A stretch of 64,000 nt of DNA from Pseudobutyrivibrio ruminis (lineage in GTDB: Bacteria > Bacillota > Clostridia > Lachnospirales > Lachnospiraceae). Both the position numbers and the translations under genes were made by a program. Shown here one piece after another: positions 8,378 through 17,224 of the stretch. Within the stretch, counting starts at the first letter, position 1. Every line of letters begins with the position of its first letter. The stretch lies in the NCBI GenBank assembly GCA_015057315.1, contig SVER01000006.1, positions 1-64,000 of the forward strand, given 5' to 3'. A model generated the notes under the pieces. It had not been told where the DNA came from and searched no databases. It was given only the letters and a program-made list of their open reading frames with translations.

Positions 8378-9987
8378 TTAATCTCCTCTTTTGCAGTTCC
8401 TCGATATGCAGTAGGGGTAATGCCCTGGGCCTTTTTAAATGCATAAGAGAAGTAATGTGCATCCTTATATCCCACCATGCTTGCTATTTCGCTGCTCTTT
8501 TTGCTAGTGCATCTAAGCAGTTCCTTTGCCTTTGTAATACGATAATCTGTGAGATATTTAATAAATGGCTGTCCTGTTTCCTGCCTGAACACAGCACTTA
8601 AATGGTTAGGTGAAAAATTCACATAGGCTGCCAATGTATTAAGAGAAAAGTCCTCGTTAGAATAGTTTTCCTCAATGTAAGCAATAGCATCCCTAACCAC
8701 ATCATGATATCTGCTTTTAGATTTTTCCTCTCTAAGGCAGATTGCTTTATCTATAATCCTCTTAAGATATGCAACGGAATTATCCTTGCTAAGTAGTATA
8801 GAATTATCTGAATCAAATGTATCAATGGCGTCTCTTGGTACGCCGATTTCATTTTCCACAAAATCCACCACCGTAAGATAAGTATCCATAGTAAGATACT
8901 GTCTAAACATAGTGGAATTCATAACATTGCTTCCAAGGTCGCAGGTAAACTCCTCCACGAAGAAGGTAACTTCGTTACAGTCTCCACGGCGAAGGAATTC
9001 GATAACTCTCTCATGAGCCATCTTTTTAGGATTAAGTTCTGACAGAGAGAACTCCTCATTTGCTTGAGGGTTGTGTTCATTACCCCAGATGAATTTGTTA
9101 GATTCTCCCAGATGGCGATGGGCAAAGCCTCGACCTGCACTGTCAAATGATTCTGGAATCTCTGTAATGTGAGTAACAGTCTTACCCACTCCACCAAAGA
9201 ATCGAATGTGACGATTCTCCTCAAACATCCTTTCCATTCTATCAATGCATTCCTTTAAAAGCTCATCCATCTGCTCTGTGGAATCTGCCTTAAATAAAAA
9301 TGCCTTGCCTTCTAGATGTCTATCAAAAAGCAACGCATTTTTCTCCTGTGCCATTGCCTTAATTCTTTCTTCCATGGATACAACAGTGCCTGAATATTCC
9401 TCCATATCATGCCTGTCAGACCACACCTTAAGCAAGAGAATGTTGTAGCATACTGCAGACAAATCCAAGGATAGCTTTCTGGCTTCATTCATAAGAGAAA
9501 GGGTATCCCTGCCACCTGTCACAAGCATGTCAAAAAAGCCTAAGCGCTCAGAAAGATTCTTCTCTTCCATCTCCTTCTCATACTTTTCCACAATGGCTAA
9601 TTCTTCTTTTTTATCTTTTATTTTGTTGCCAAGTGCATCTAATTCCTCTAAAAGCTTACTGCCACTGATAGGCTTACCTAAGTAGCGGGCTACGCCGATG
9701 TTTAGTGCCTCTCTGGCATAATCAAACTCCTCGTAGCCTGTCAGCAGAATAATCTCTGTAGAAGAATGCTCCTCCTTTATCATTTTAGATAGAGTAAGGC
9801 CATCCATAAATGGCATCTTGATATCCGTAATTACGATATCTGGCAACTCTTTTCTAATCATTGGCAGTGCAACCTCACCGTCACCTGCCTCCCCGCAGAA
9901 CTTGAATCCATGACTCTCCCAGTCAATGTTGTTCTTGATTGACTCTCGGACAAAATACTCGTCCTCAACTAAAAAAACCTTTAACAT
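8374..9987 (-). CDS. AraC-type response regulator (YesN-like)
   Basis: About 537-aa cytoplasmic transcription factor. The N-terminal receiver domain has the acidic pair EDE at residues 8-10, the phosphoacceptor Asp55 in PDIVITDIKMPFMDG and Lys105-like KPISG. A long central region (about 130-420) is of unassigned fold. The C-terminal AraC helix-turn-helix pair starts at DAIAYIEENYSNEDFSLNTLA and ends GITPTAYR. The frame extends four codons upstream to TTG, but GGGGGA lies 4-5 nt before the ATG at 9987, so that start is chosen. Partner of the kinase gene downstream; likely activates the sugar transporter operon, probably by binding direct repeats upstream of it. Confidence 0.93.
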   Translation of the reverse strand: MLKVFLVEDEYFVRESIKNNIDWESHGFKFCGEAGDGEVALPMIRKELPDIVITDIKMPFMDGLTLSKMIKEEHSSTEIILLTGYEEFDYAREALNIGVARYLGKPISGSKLLEELDALGNKIKDKKEELAIVEKYEKEMEEKNLSERLGFFDMLVTGGRDTLSLMNEARKLSLDLSAVCYNILLLKVWSDRHDMEEYSGTVVSMEERIKAMAQEKNALLFDRHLEGKAFLFKADSTEQMDELLKECIDRMERMFEENRHIRFFGGVGKTVTHITEIPESFDSAGRGFAHRHLGESNKFIWGNEHNPQANEEFSLSELNPKKMAHERVIEFLRRGDCNEVTFFVEEFTCDLGSNVMNSTMFRQYLTMDTYLTVVDFVENEIGVPRDAIDTFDSDNSILLSKDNSVAYLKRIIDKAICLREEKSKSRYHDVVRDAIAYIEENYSNEDFSLNTLAAYVNFSPNHLSAVFRQETGQPFIKYLTDYRITKAKELLRCTSKKSSEIASMVGYKDAHYFSYAFKKAQGITPTAYRGTAKEEIK

Positions 9988-10023
9988 ACATTCCCCCAAA
10001 ACAATTATTAAAGCAAGACTGCT

Positions 10024-11310
10024 TTACTTACATACTATCTGATTTCGGCCTCCCTCTTTAGCCTCATACAGATTGGCATCGGCACGGCTAAGTGCCTCAT
10101 CCGTAGACTCACCTGCAATCATTGCTGTAAGTCCAAAGCTCATTGTAATTTGTCTGTCAGTATCAGGCACATAGATGGTTCGCACATCATCCATAATCAT
10201 AGACAATTCTCTTTTTGCGATATCAAGCTCCCTGCCATCAAATATCAGCAAAAATTCTTCGCCACCCCATCTAGCCGCAAAGCCTTTACCAACCATTCCC
10301 TTTTTCAGCTTGGCTGCTACCATTCTAAGCACCTCGTCACCCATTTCGTGTCCGTAGGTGTCGTTTACCTTTTTAAAGAAATCTATATCCGCAATGCATA
10401 CACAGTACTTCATTCCCATTTCCACCATGCGGATTCTTACCTCTGATAGCTTCTTATCAGCGGAACGTCTATTGTTAAGCTCCGTCAGTGCATCAAACTC
10501 TACCAAAGTCTTTAAAGCCCTTGCCATCTTCTTACCATCATGAGCTAAGCTCTTGATTTCGTCATCCTCCTGCATAAGCTCACGTGGCATTTCGTAATCA
10601 AACTCACCACCGGCAAGCTTGTTCATATATCTGTCCATCTTGAAGATTCTATCAGCAAGCTTCTTGTTGAACCTTACCATAATAAAACCAAAGAATACTG
10701 CCACCACAAGGCATATTCCGATAATCGGAAGGATATATCTAAATACTTGCTTTTGAACATCCTCCCCCGAACGGCACACCCCTATCATTCCCATGACTGA
10801 GCCATCAGCACCAGCAAAGGGTTTATAATAGGCAAAGCTTCTGGTGTTATATACCATTACATTATCGTAAAAGGCAGATGAGCCTGTATCAAGGACTTCG
10901 TTTTTAACCACTGCTGCTACCTTGGTTCCTACTGCGCTGTTGCCTGAGCTATCGCTGAGTGTAGTTAATAGTCTGGTATCATTGTAAAAAATGGAAACAT
11001 TGATGTTAAGGGTATCCGAAAGCTGAGCCATCAATGTATCATCACCATTAAGAGGCTGCTCCCCCTTGTATATGGACATTTCTCCATCATCACCCTCAAC
11101 TAAGTGAAAATCTCCATTGTAGAATTTGTCAAAGGTAAATCCCACCAGCTCAGCATCACCTATAAGCTCCTGCCTAATCTGGTCTGTTATGGATTTTCTT
11201 ACGATGCTGACACTTACCACCACTATTGCAACAGTCATGAGCGTAAGTGGAATCAGCGTCATCTTCAGCATCTGACGCTTCAAGCTGTTTTTAAACCCCT
11301 TATCTGCCAT
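10024..11310 (-). CDS. Membrane diguanylate cyclase with extracytoplasmic sensor (GGDEF)
   Basis: 428-aa protein that should make cyclic di-GMP from two GTP. TM1 is near residues 17-37, followed by an extracytoplasmic Cache-like sensor region to about 190, TM2 near 191-212 (YILPIIGICLVVAVFFGF), a HAMP-like linker and a GGDEF domain. The active-site motif is GGEEF at residues 349-353 in ARWGGEEFLLIF, and the substrate region DIDFFKKVNDTYGHEMGD is intact, so activity is expected. The product-inhibition site (RxxD just before ARW) is absent: the bases read VGKG there. It lies 36 bp upstream of the response regulator and may be cotranscribed with it. A c-di-GMP riboswitch occurs later in the same window. 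Confidence 0.93.
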   Translation of the reverse strand: MADKGFKNSLKRQMLKMTLIPLTLMTVAIVVVSVSIVRKSITDQIRQELIGDAELVGFTFDKFYNGDFHLVEGDDGEMSIYKGEQPLNGDDTLMAQLSDTLNINVSIFYNDTRLLTTLSDSSGNSAVGTKVAAVVKNEVLDTGSSAFYDNVMVYNTRSFAYYKPFAGADGSVMGMIGVCRSGEDVQKQVFRYILPIIGICLVVAVFFGFIMVRFNKKLADRIFKMDRYMNKLAGGEFDYEMPRELMQEDDEIKSLAHDGKKMARALKTLVEFDALTELNNRRSADKKLSEVRIRMVEMGMKYCVCIADIDFFKKVNDTYGHEMGDEVLRMVAAKLKKGMVGKGFAARWGGEEFLLIFDGRELDIAKRELSMIMDDVRTIYVPDTDRQITMSFGLTAMIAGESTDEALSRADANLYEAKEGGRNQIVCK

Positions 11311-11329
11311 ATCCCTCTCCTTTGCAGCT

Positions 11330-11364
11330 AAAAGACAAAGAGAGCAGGCCTAAGGCCTACTCTC
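11330..11364 (-). terminator. Intrinsic terminator after the kinase-like gene
   Basis: On the minus strand GAGAGTAGGCC pairs with GGCCTGCTCTC (one G-U/mismatch position) around a 3-nt loop, followed by TTTGTCTTTT. It ends the transcript of the cytidylate-kinase-like gene and separates it from the diguanylate cyclase gene. Confidence 0.8.
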
Positions 11365-11370
11365 CCCCGA

Positions 11371-11967
11371 TTACTCTTTGTTGTTTAAAAACTCTGATAA
11401 CATTTTATATAGAGCTTCTGCCGTAGCTTCAACCCCCATTAACGAGCTATTAACGCAAAAGTCGTAGCCTCTGCTATCTCCCCATTTCATCTTGGAATAA
11501 TAGTTGTGATAAGCCTTTCGCTTTTTATCGTGACGATACATCTTAGCCTTTGCCTCGATTTTGTTAAGCTTGTAGAGCCTGCAAATACGCTCGGTCTTAA
11601 CAGCCTCGTCTCCCCTGATAAAAAGTGATATATGTGCAGGATGATCCCTTAGTACATTCTCTGAACAACGCCCAACTACTACAAAGCTTTCTCCGCTTTC
11701 AGCCTTCTCTCTGATAAAATCAAACTGAAGCTTAGCTATTGTATCCTGTACGCTAGAAGAATGACCTCGTACTGTACGGGTAAGTCCCTGTCGCTTCATT
11801 TCCTCGTGCTTATGTAAATCCTCTGCATCTATTCCATTTCTCTCCGCCATCTGGTCTAGCATGTTGCGATCATATAGCGGTACATTAAACTTCTCCGAAA
11901 GTATAGTGGCGATTTCGTGTCCACCACTACCGTATTCTCTTCCTACTGAAATAATAAACTGCCCCAT
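11371..11967 (-). CDS. Cytidylate kinase-like P-loop protein (AAA_26 family)
   Basis: 198-aa cytoplasmic protein of the 'cytidylate kinase-like family' common in Clostridia. The start IISVGREYGSGGHEIATILSE carries the P-loop GREYGSGG, and VVGRCSENVLRDHPAHISLFIRG with KTERICRLYKLNKIEAKAKMYRHDKKR resembles the NMP-kinase lid region. The family is not the canonical Cmk (which is longer and has a distinct NMP-binding insert), and its substrate is not established. The gene has its own terminator and a GGGGGG-type ribosome site (GAAAGGGGGG). An 8-bp inverted repeat (AATAAGTC/GACTTATT) lies just upstream, between it and the transporter gene. A phosphotransfer role is likely; substrate unknown. Confidence 0.8.
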   Translation of the reverse strand: MGQFIISVGREYGSGGHEIATILSEKFNVPLYDRNMLDQMAERNGIDAEDLHKHEEMKRQGLTRTVRGHSSSVQDTIAKLQFDFIREKAESGESFVVVGRCSENVLRDHPAHISLFIRGDEAVKTERICRLYKLNKIEAKAKMYRHDKKRKAYHNYYSKMKWGDSRGYDFCVNSSLMGVEATAEALYKMLSEFLNNKE

Positions 11968-12059
11968 AAACTACCCCCCTTTCAGTATTATCTTCTACAA
12001 ATATTTTATCTGATTACCGGCAATAAGTCGAGTATTGACAGTAAATAAAGAAGACTTAT

Positions 12060-13409
12060 TTAAAGATATCTGAAAAAGATGCATATCATTGATACCATAA
12101 GCACAATTATTGTACCTGGTACCAATTCCTTGCAGTATGTACCCCAGCTGATTGGATAACCTTCCTTACCTGCTGTAGAAATACCTACAACATTGGCGCT
12201 GGCACCGATTGGTGTCATGCTGCCTCCAATATCTGTACCAATGGCAAGTGTCCATGCCATTGTAGAAAGGTCTACACCTGTTGTAGCTGCAAGTGTCCTG
12301 ATAACAGGAATCATTGTAGCTGAGAAAGGAATGTTGTCGATAAAAGCTGATGCAATTGCGCTTATCCAAAGGATGATTGCAATCATCAGATGAGCATTAC
12401 CACCCGATACCTTTGCAATGAATTCTGCAATAACAACAAGTACACCTGTCTCCTCAAGACCACCTACTACGATAAATAATCCAATAAAGAATAACAGTGT
12501 AAAATAATCAACTCTCTTAAGCAGTACAAGTGCCTTACGACCTGCTGTGGCAAGTGTGATAATTGCAATAAATGTACCTATAAATGCAACTGTAAGGCCT
12601 GTCATAGAATGTGTAACCAAAAGTGCAATAGCAATCAGGAATATGATTGTGCTAGTCAAGAACTCTTTCATATTATCAATCTTAACATCAACATCTATTG
12701 TTCCTGGCTCAACCTTATCTGCTGGATCCTGTAATCTGCTTCTCATTGTAAAGTAGAAATAGATAATGATGATAATAAGAGAAATACCACCGATTGCACC
12801 TGTGTTCATAACGAAATCAGCAAAAGAATAACCAAGTGATGTACCGATAATGATGTTTGGTGGATCACCGCACATAGTAGCACTTCCACCAAGATTAGCA
12901 CAGAAAATCTCTGCCATAATAACTGGCACAGGGTTAAACTTAAGTGTTCTTGCAAGCCTGATTGTAACTGCTGCAAGGAAAAGTATAACTGTGATAGAAT
13001 CGATAAACATAGCAAGAACTGATGAAAGAATCATAAAAGCTACAAAGATTCTAACCGGTTCAAACTTTGCCAGCTTTGCAATCTTAAGACAAAGCCAATC
13101 AAAAAAGCCTGCCTCTGCCATGCCCTCTACCATTACCATCATTCCCCATAAAAATATAATGGTAGCCCAATTAACGCCAGAGGTCTGTTCTGCAGACTCA
13201 CCAGCTGCGTGCCAAAAAGAAGGTGTAAAAATCCCGCCAATAGCTAAGGTTTTAAGGAAAGCCTCTGAACTATGCATACCAATACCAAAAACAAAGATAC
13301 TGGTAAGAGCCCCACAACCTAAAGTAACATAGTGCTTTGGGAACCTGTCCCATACAATAAGCACAAACATAGCCACGAAAATGACTATAGCCATGATTTC
13401 CGCTAACAT
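12060..13409 (-). CDS. ArsB/NhaD-superfamily ion transporter
   Basis: 449-aa membrane protein with about 11-12 helices of the ion transporter superfamily that includes ArsB, NhaD and the P protein. Two inverted-repeat signature regions are visible: ANLGGSATMCGDPPNIIIG around residue 175 and GTDIGGSMTPIGASANVVG near residue 395, which in this fold hold the discontinuous helices that bind substrate. Candidates for substrate are Na+/H+ exchange, arsenite or a dicarboxylate; sequence alone does not decide. No ars genes are adjacent. It lies 76 bp downstream of the GH3 gene in the same direction, with an inverted repeat in between that covers the Shine-Dalgarno sequence. Confidence 0.85.
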   Translation of the reverse strand: MLAEIMAIVIFVAMFVLIVWDRFPKHYVTLGCGALTSIFVFGIGMHSSEAFLKTLAIGGIFTPSFWHAAGESAEQTSGVNWATIIFLWGMMVMVEGMAEAGFFDWLCLKIAKLAKFEPVRIFVAFMILSSVLAMFIDSITVILFLAAVTIRLARTLKFNPVPVIMAEIFCANLGGSATMCGDPPNIIIGTSLGYSFADFVMNTGAIGGISLIIIIIYFYFTMRSRLQDPADKVEPGTIDVDVKIDNMKEFLTSTIIFLIAIALLVTHSMTGLTVAFIGTFIAIITLATAGRKALVLLKRVDYFTLLFFIGLFIVVGGLEETGVLVVIAEFIAKVSGGNAHLMIAIILWISAIASAFIDNIPFSATMIPVIRTLAATTGVDLSTMAWTLAIGTDIGGSMTPIGASANVVGISTAGKEGYPISWGTYCKELVPGTIIVLMVSMICIFFRYL

Positions 13410-13415
13410 AAATAA

Positions 13416-13462
13416 CTCCCTTCGTATGCGAATATTACTTCATCTATTGTATACGAGGGGAG
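13416..13462 (-). promoter_or_regulatory. Inverted repeat covering the Shine-Dalgarno of the ion transporter gene
   Basis: Two 14-bp arms (13416-13429 and 13449-13462) match at 12 positions around a 19-nt centre. The distal arm, CTCCCCTCGTATAC, can pair with GCATACGAAGGGAG, which contains the GGGAG ribosome site 6 nt before the ATG. A candidate promoter (TTTAAA, 17 bp, TACAAT; 13446-13474) overlaps the first arm, so the dyad may instead be an operator at the transcription start. Confidence 0.55.
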
Positions 13463-13485
13463 TAAATTTTTAAAGAAATATTTAT

Positions 13486-16224
13486 TTAAATCTTGGCACT
13501 TTCCATTAATTTCTTCATGGAGCCTGAATTTTTGATTACCTGCAAAACGTGAATAACCGCCTGCTGTAGGTCACCTAGGGCTAGATACGCCCCTCTATTG
13601 ATACCTCTGTAGATTACCGCCTTTTTTCCATCAGGCAAGTCTTCTATCTTACAAATTCCCTGCTCCTTAAGCCTATGAATATTTTCGTTAAGTGGCACAT
13701 CTGCTTCCACTGTGGTTCGCACCAAATCCTTGCCGGATTTGTCAGGCATAAACGAACCCCAATTGTAATATTGAATCATAGGTTCACCATAAACAAAGGA
13801 TTTTTCTACCTTGGTTACAAAGCCATCTTTGTCAAATTCTGGTGGAATTTCCATCATTGCCTGAAGAATCTTATCAGGGTCGAAGCCTGGCATAATCAAA
13901 TCGCAACCGGCGTGAATGTCATAAGCCTTTTCAGATAAAGAACCCCAATCAGATAATATAAATCCATCAAAGCCCCAATCCTTTCTTACAATATCAGTAT
14001 TAAGTCCACGCTGTGAAGATGAATACTGGCCGTTTATCCTGTTTCCAGAATTAAGCAGTCCTGCCGGCCTGCAGATAAACTGGCATGTAGAAAATGAGCG
14101 AAGATATATTTCTCCAAAAGCCCGGCGGGAAACATTAATATTAACGTCTGCAGTGCCGCTTTCCTGATTGTAGGTTACAAGATTTTTCAGGATGGCATCT
14201 CTGCCGTCATATCTCTTGATACCCATTATAAGACCTGCTCCCATTGTACCTGCAAGAGCCGGGTCTTCACTGTAAAATTCGTAGGCACGGCTACGCATTG
14301 GATTTCTATGAATGTTTAATGCAGGAGACAGGCAATAATCAATACCATAAAACTCCATCTCACGACCGATGGCGCGACCCATTCTAACCACTGCACCCAT
14401 ATCCCAGGTCTGCCCCATATTCATAGGTGATGGGAAGCAGGTAGTAGCCACACCTTCTATCCTAAGGCCTGATGGTCCATCTGCCAGCTTAACTGCAGGA
14501 ATACCAAGTGTGGTGTCAAATTGCGATGTTGTTCTAGCTGAAACTCTGTACTTATACTTATCAATATTAAAATCAAAATTGAATCTGGATTCGTTATCTA
14601 TTGGACTGGTGTAATAATCACCAGCTACTATTCTTGCCATTACCTCTGGTGAAAGGGATGACACAAATTCCTCTATTGTCACCTTACCATTAATCACATC
14701 AAAAAATGTAGATGTACCGCAAGGCTTTACATATTTAATATTTTCACGACCAGACAAAGGCATATTGTAGGAATTGCTGTTGGTGTATGAAACATACTTA
14801 CTGCCTTCCGGTACATAAGTGATAAATTCTTCATCTCTGGAAACGTATTTGTTCTCAGAGTTATAATCATCACCATTTAAGGAAGCAACCATGATAAAGC
14901 CTGTATCTTCCTCAGGACGCTTAGGTGGAGCCAAAAATTCCAGTGGCTTTTTAGGCTCCATTACATGTGTAACACTCTTAATAGTAGTAAGTCTATCCAA
15001 AACCACCTTGCCACATAGCACTGTATCCTTCGAATTCTCACCTATTCTAAACAGGTAATCACCCTTCTCCATTACCCAGGCTGTGGTTTCCTCGTCAAAG
15101 GAGCTTAGTGTCATAATAGGAATCTTAATTGTAACATCCTCATGCTCACCTGGCTTTAGCTTACCTGTCTTGGCAAAGCCTACCAGTATTTGGTTTGGCT
15201 TTTCAATATTAACTATCGGCTGAGTGCAGTACACTTGAACCACCTGTCTGCCTGCATGCTCACCTGTGTTTGTTACCTTAACACGAAGAACAATAGACAT
15301 CCAGCTGGCCTCTAGATATTCAAGCTTCATATCGAATGTGGTATAGCTAAGTCCGTATCCGAATGGATAAAGAGGCGCCACATCAAAGGTATCGAAATAT
15401 CGATACCCAACATAGATTCCTTCTTTATAATCAATTTCGTTTTTCTTGGCACTGGCATTCAAGGTTGCTGTGCTGTAGCAGGTTGAATAATCCTTGTACT
15501 TCTTAGCCCAGGTGGCTGTAAGCCTACCACTAGGATTAACAGCGCCGGTAAGTACATCTGCAAGAGCATTGCCAGCTTCCATGCCCGGGATACCCATTAA
15601 TAAGATGGCTTTGATATTCTTCGCCCTGGCGAACTGTCCCAACTCAAGCATGTTTGTATTTAATACAAGAATAACATTTTCAAATGTATCAACAATAAGC
15701 TGCAAATTCTGCTGCTCTGTCTCAGTGAAATGATATTCGCTTTCCTTAAGTGGACCACTTGCCACAAGCTGATGGCGAACTACATATATACAAGTGTCAG
15801 TTCCAAGCACTGCCTCTGCAATATCAGCCTTCGATATAGGAAGCTCATCTGTTTCGTACTGCTTACCTTCGTAGGCACCATTTCTTTTAGCTGTTGCCTT
15901 ATCCTGTTTATCCTTTACCCCTGCTGCCTTTTCCATCTTCTCCAACCAGGCATCTGTGGAAAAGCTAAAGCCATTAGATAAAAGGCCTTCCTTAACATTT
16001 ACATTCTTATCCGTAAATACGTAGTTAAAAAATAAGCCACTAAAAATAGTGTCAACTGCCCCTGCACCGAAAAGAGCCACCTTGCCCCTTTTCATAGGAA
16101 GTATCCCACTATTTTCTAGTAGCACAAAAGTGTCAGCGGCTAAACCTCTGACGATTTCTCTATGCTCTGGGAATTGCAATCCCTTATCTTTAAATAGCTT
16201 ACTCTTGATGTCATTAAGTTTCAT
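13486..16224 (-). CDS. GH3 beta-glycosidase with inverted domain order
   Basis: 912-aa glycoside hydrolase family 3 enzyme without a signal peptide, so cytoplasmic; it would cleave imported beta-linked gluco- or xylo-oligosaccharides. The order is unusual: the GH3 C-terminal alpha/beta domain comes first (LAADTFVLLENSGILPM near residue 30, to about 255), then a fibronectin-III-like domain (LRVKVTNTGEHAGRQVVQVYC, about 310-400), a linker, and last the TIM-barrel domain (VKLADGPSGLR ... GFILSDWGS). The nucleophile is Asp759 in the SDWG motif. Most GH3 enzymes place the barrel first; the swapped order is known for some rumen and Lachnospiraceae beta-glucosidases. The last ~100 residues after the barrel are unassigned. 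A promoter is seen at 16264-16292; GGGAG lies 10 nt before the ATG. Confidence 0.9.
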   Translation of the reverse strand: MKLNDIKSKLFKDKGLQFPEHREIVRGLAADTFVLLENSGILPMKRGKVALFGAGAVDTIFSGLFFNYVFTDKNVNVKEGLLSNGFSFSTDAWLEKMEKAAGVKDKQDKATAKRNGAYEGKQYETDELPISKADIAEAVLGTDTCIYVVRHQLVASGPLKESEYHFTETEQQNLQLIVDTFENVILVLNTNMLELGQFARAKNIKAILLMGIPGMEAGNALADVLTGAVNPSGRLTATWAKKYKDYSTCYSTATLNASAKKNEIDYKEGIYVGYRYFDTFDVAPLYPFGYGLSYTTFDMKLEYLEASWMSIVLRVKVTNTGEHAGRQVVQVYCTQPIVNIEKPNQILVGFAKTGKLKPGEHEDVTIKIPIMTLSSFDEETTAWVMEKGDYLFRIGENSKDTVLCGKVVLDRLTTIKSVTHVMEPKKPLEFLAPPKRPEEDTGFIMVASLNGDDYNSENKYVSRDEEFITYVPEGSKYVSYTNSNSYNMPLSGRENIKYVKPCGTSTFFDVINGKVTIEEFVSSLSPEVMARIVAGDYYTSPIDNESRFNFDFNIDKYKYRVSARTTSQFDTTLGIPAVKLADGPSGLRIEGVATTCFPSPMNMGQTWDMGAVVRMGRAIGREMEFYGIDYCLSPALNIHRNPMRSRAYEFYSEDPALAGTMGAGLIMGIKRYDGRDAILKNLVTYNQESGTADVNINVSRRAFGEIYLRSFSTCQFICRPAGLLNSGNRINGQYSSSQRGLNTDIVRKDWGFDGFILSDWGSLSEKAYDIHAGCDLIMPGFDPDKILQAMMEIPPEFDKDGFVTKVEKSFVYGEPMIQYYNWGSFMPDKSGKDLVRTTVEADVPLNENIHRLKEQGICKIEDLPDGKKAVIYRGINRGAYLALGDLQQAVIHVLQVIKNSGSMKKLMESAKI

Positions 16225-16263
16225 ATCAAAACTGCTCCCAATAATATCTAATTCCTATATTTT

Positions 16264-16292
16264 ATAATATCATCTTTTCTTTTATTCTTGAA
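16264..16292 (-). promoter_or_regulatory. Candidate sigma-A promoter for the GH3 gene
   Basis: TTCAAG (-35, 16287-16292) and TATTAT (-10, 16264-16269) are spaced by 17 bp and lie about 40 bp before the start codon. The divergent metF gene begins less than 100 bp away, so both promoters share a short AT-rich region. Confidence 0.5.
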
Positions 16293-16360
16293 TATGATAC
16301 TATTTTTCTATTTAAAAACTGTGATAGAATTGTTAAAATTATTGAGAATAGGAGATTTTT

Positions 16361-17215
16361 ATGCTAAAAGACATGTTTGACCGAGATTCATCCTTATCAT
16401 TTGAAGTATTTCCTCCAAAGAAGGAGGCAGATTTTTCTGATTGCTTCAAAATACTTGATTCACTATCAACACTTTCGCCTGATTTCATTAGTGTAACCTA
16501 CGGTGCAGGTGGTAGCAATTCCAAGAAGACTGTTGAGATTGCTTCTTACATACAGAACACTCTTCACACTGATGCCATGGCGCACCTTACTTGCGTTGGT
16601 TCTTCTGAGGAAGATATTCTAAGGGTTACTGATGAGCTGAAAAATGCTGGCGTCTGGCACGTATTGGCACTCAGGGGTGACAAGCCTCGTGACATGTCTG
16701 ATGAGCAGTTTGAGAAAAGAATATTCCCTCATGCAACAGATTTGATTCACTTTTTGAATACTAACACTAATCTTGATATATCTGCTTCTTGCTACCCTGA
16801 AAAGCATCCTGAAGCCATTTCCATGGATTCAGATATTGCTTTTATGAAGATGAAGCAGGATATGGGTGCTAAGATGTTTATTTCTCAGCTGTTTTTCGAC
16901 AACACTGATTTCTACAGATTTGTTGAGCGTGCTAAGAATGCAGGCATCACTGTTCCTATTGTTGCAGGTATCATGCCTATCACATCAGCAAGACAGATTG
17001 GCTCCACAGTTACACTTGCAGGTTCATCTGTTCCAAAGAAGCTTGCAGATATTTGTGCTAAATATGGTGACCAACCAGACGAAATGCGTTCAGCCGGAAT
17101 TGAGTATGCTATCAACCAAATCAATGACCTGAAAAAATGCGGCATGGGTCACATTCACATCTATTGCATGAACAAGCCTAAAATGACTTCTGAAATTTGC
17201 GCCGCAATAAAATAG
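16361..17215 (+). CDS. metF: 5,10-methylenetetrahydrofolate reductase
   Basis: 284-aa cytoplasmic flavoprotein that reduces 5,10-methylene-THF to 5-methyl-THF, the methyl donor for methionine synthesis. Length matches the bacterial family (about 280-300). Diagnostic segments are LSFEVFPPKKEADF at residues 12-25 (Glu15 is the family's catalytic Glu position), FISVTYGAGGSNS, HLTCVGSS and VLALRGDKPRD, with QLFFDNTDFYRF in the second half. The start is supported by AGGAG 6 nt before the ATG. It is followed after 9 bp by cysE, an operon that joins the methyl and sulfur sides of methionine/cysteine synthesis. I see no T-box or SAM riboswitch in the 136-bp upstream gap. Confidence 0.95.
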   Translation: MLKDMFDRDSSLSFEVFPPKKEADFSDCFKILDSLSTLSPDFISVTYGAGGSNSKKTVEIASYIQNTLHTDAMAHLTCVGSSEEDILRVTDELKNAGVWHVLALRGDKPRDMSDEQFEKRIFPHATDLIHFLNTNTNLDISASCYPEKHPEAISMDSDIAFMKMKQDMGAKMFISQLFFDNTDFYRFVERAKNAGITVPIVAGIMPITSARQIGSTVTLAGSSVPKKLADICAKYGDQPDEMRSAGIEYAINQINDLKKCGMGHIHIYCMNKPKMTSEICAAIK

Positions 17216-17224
17216 GAGATTATT

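Noticed and set aside
16225-16360. SAM riboswitch or T-box before metF
   Set aside because: The 136-bp gap is AT-rich with no conserved riboswitch blocks or specifier-loop motifs and is too short for a T-box leader.
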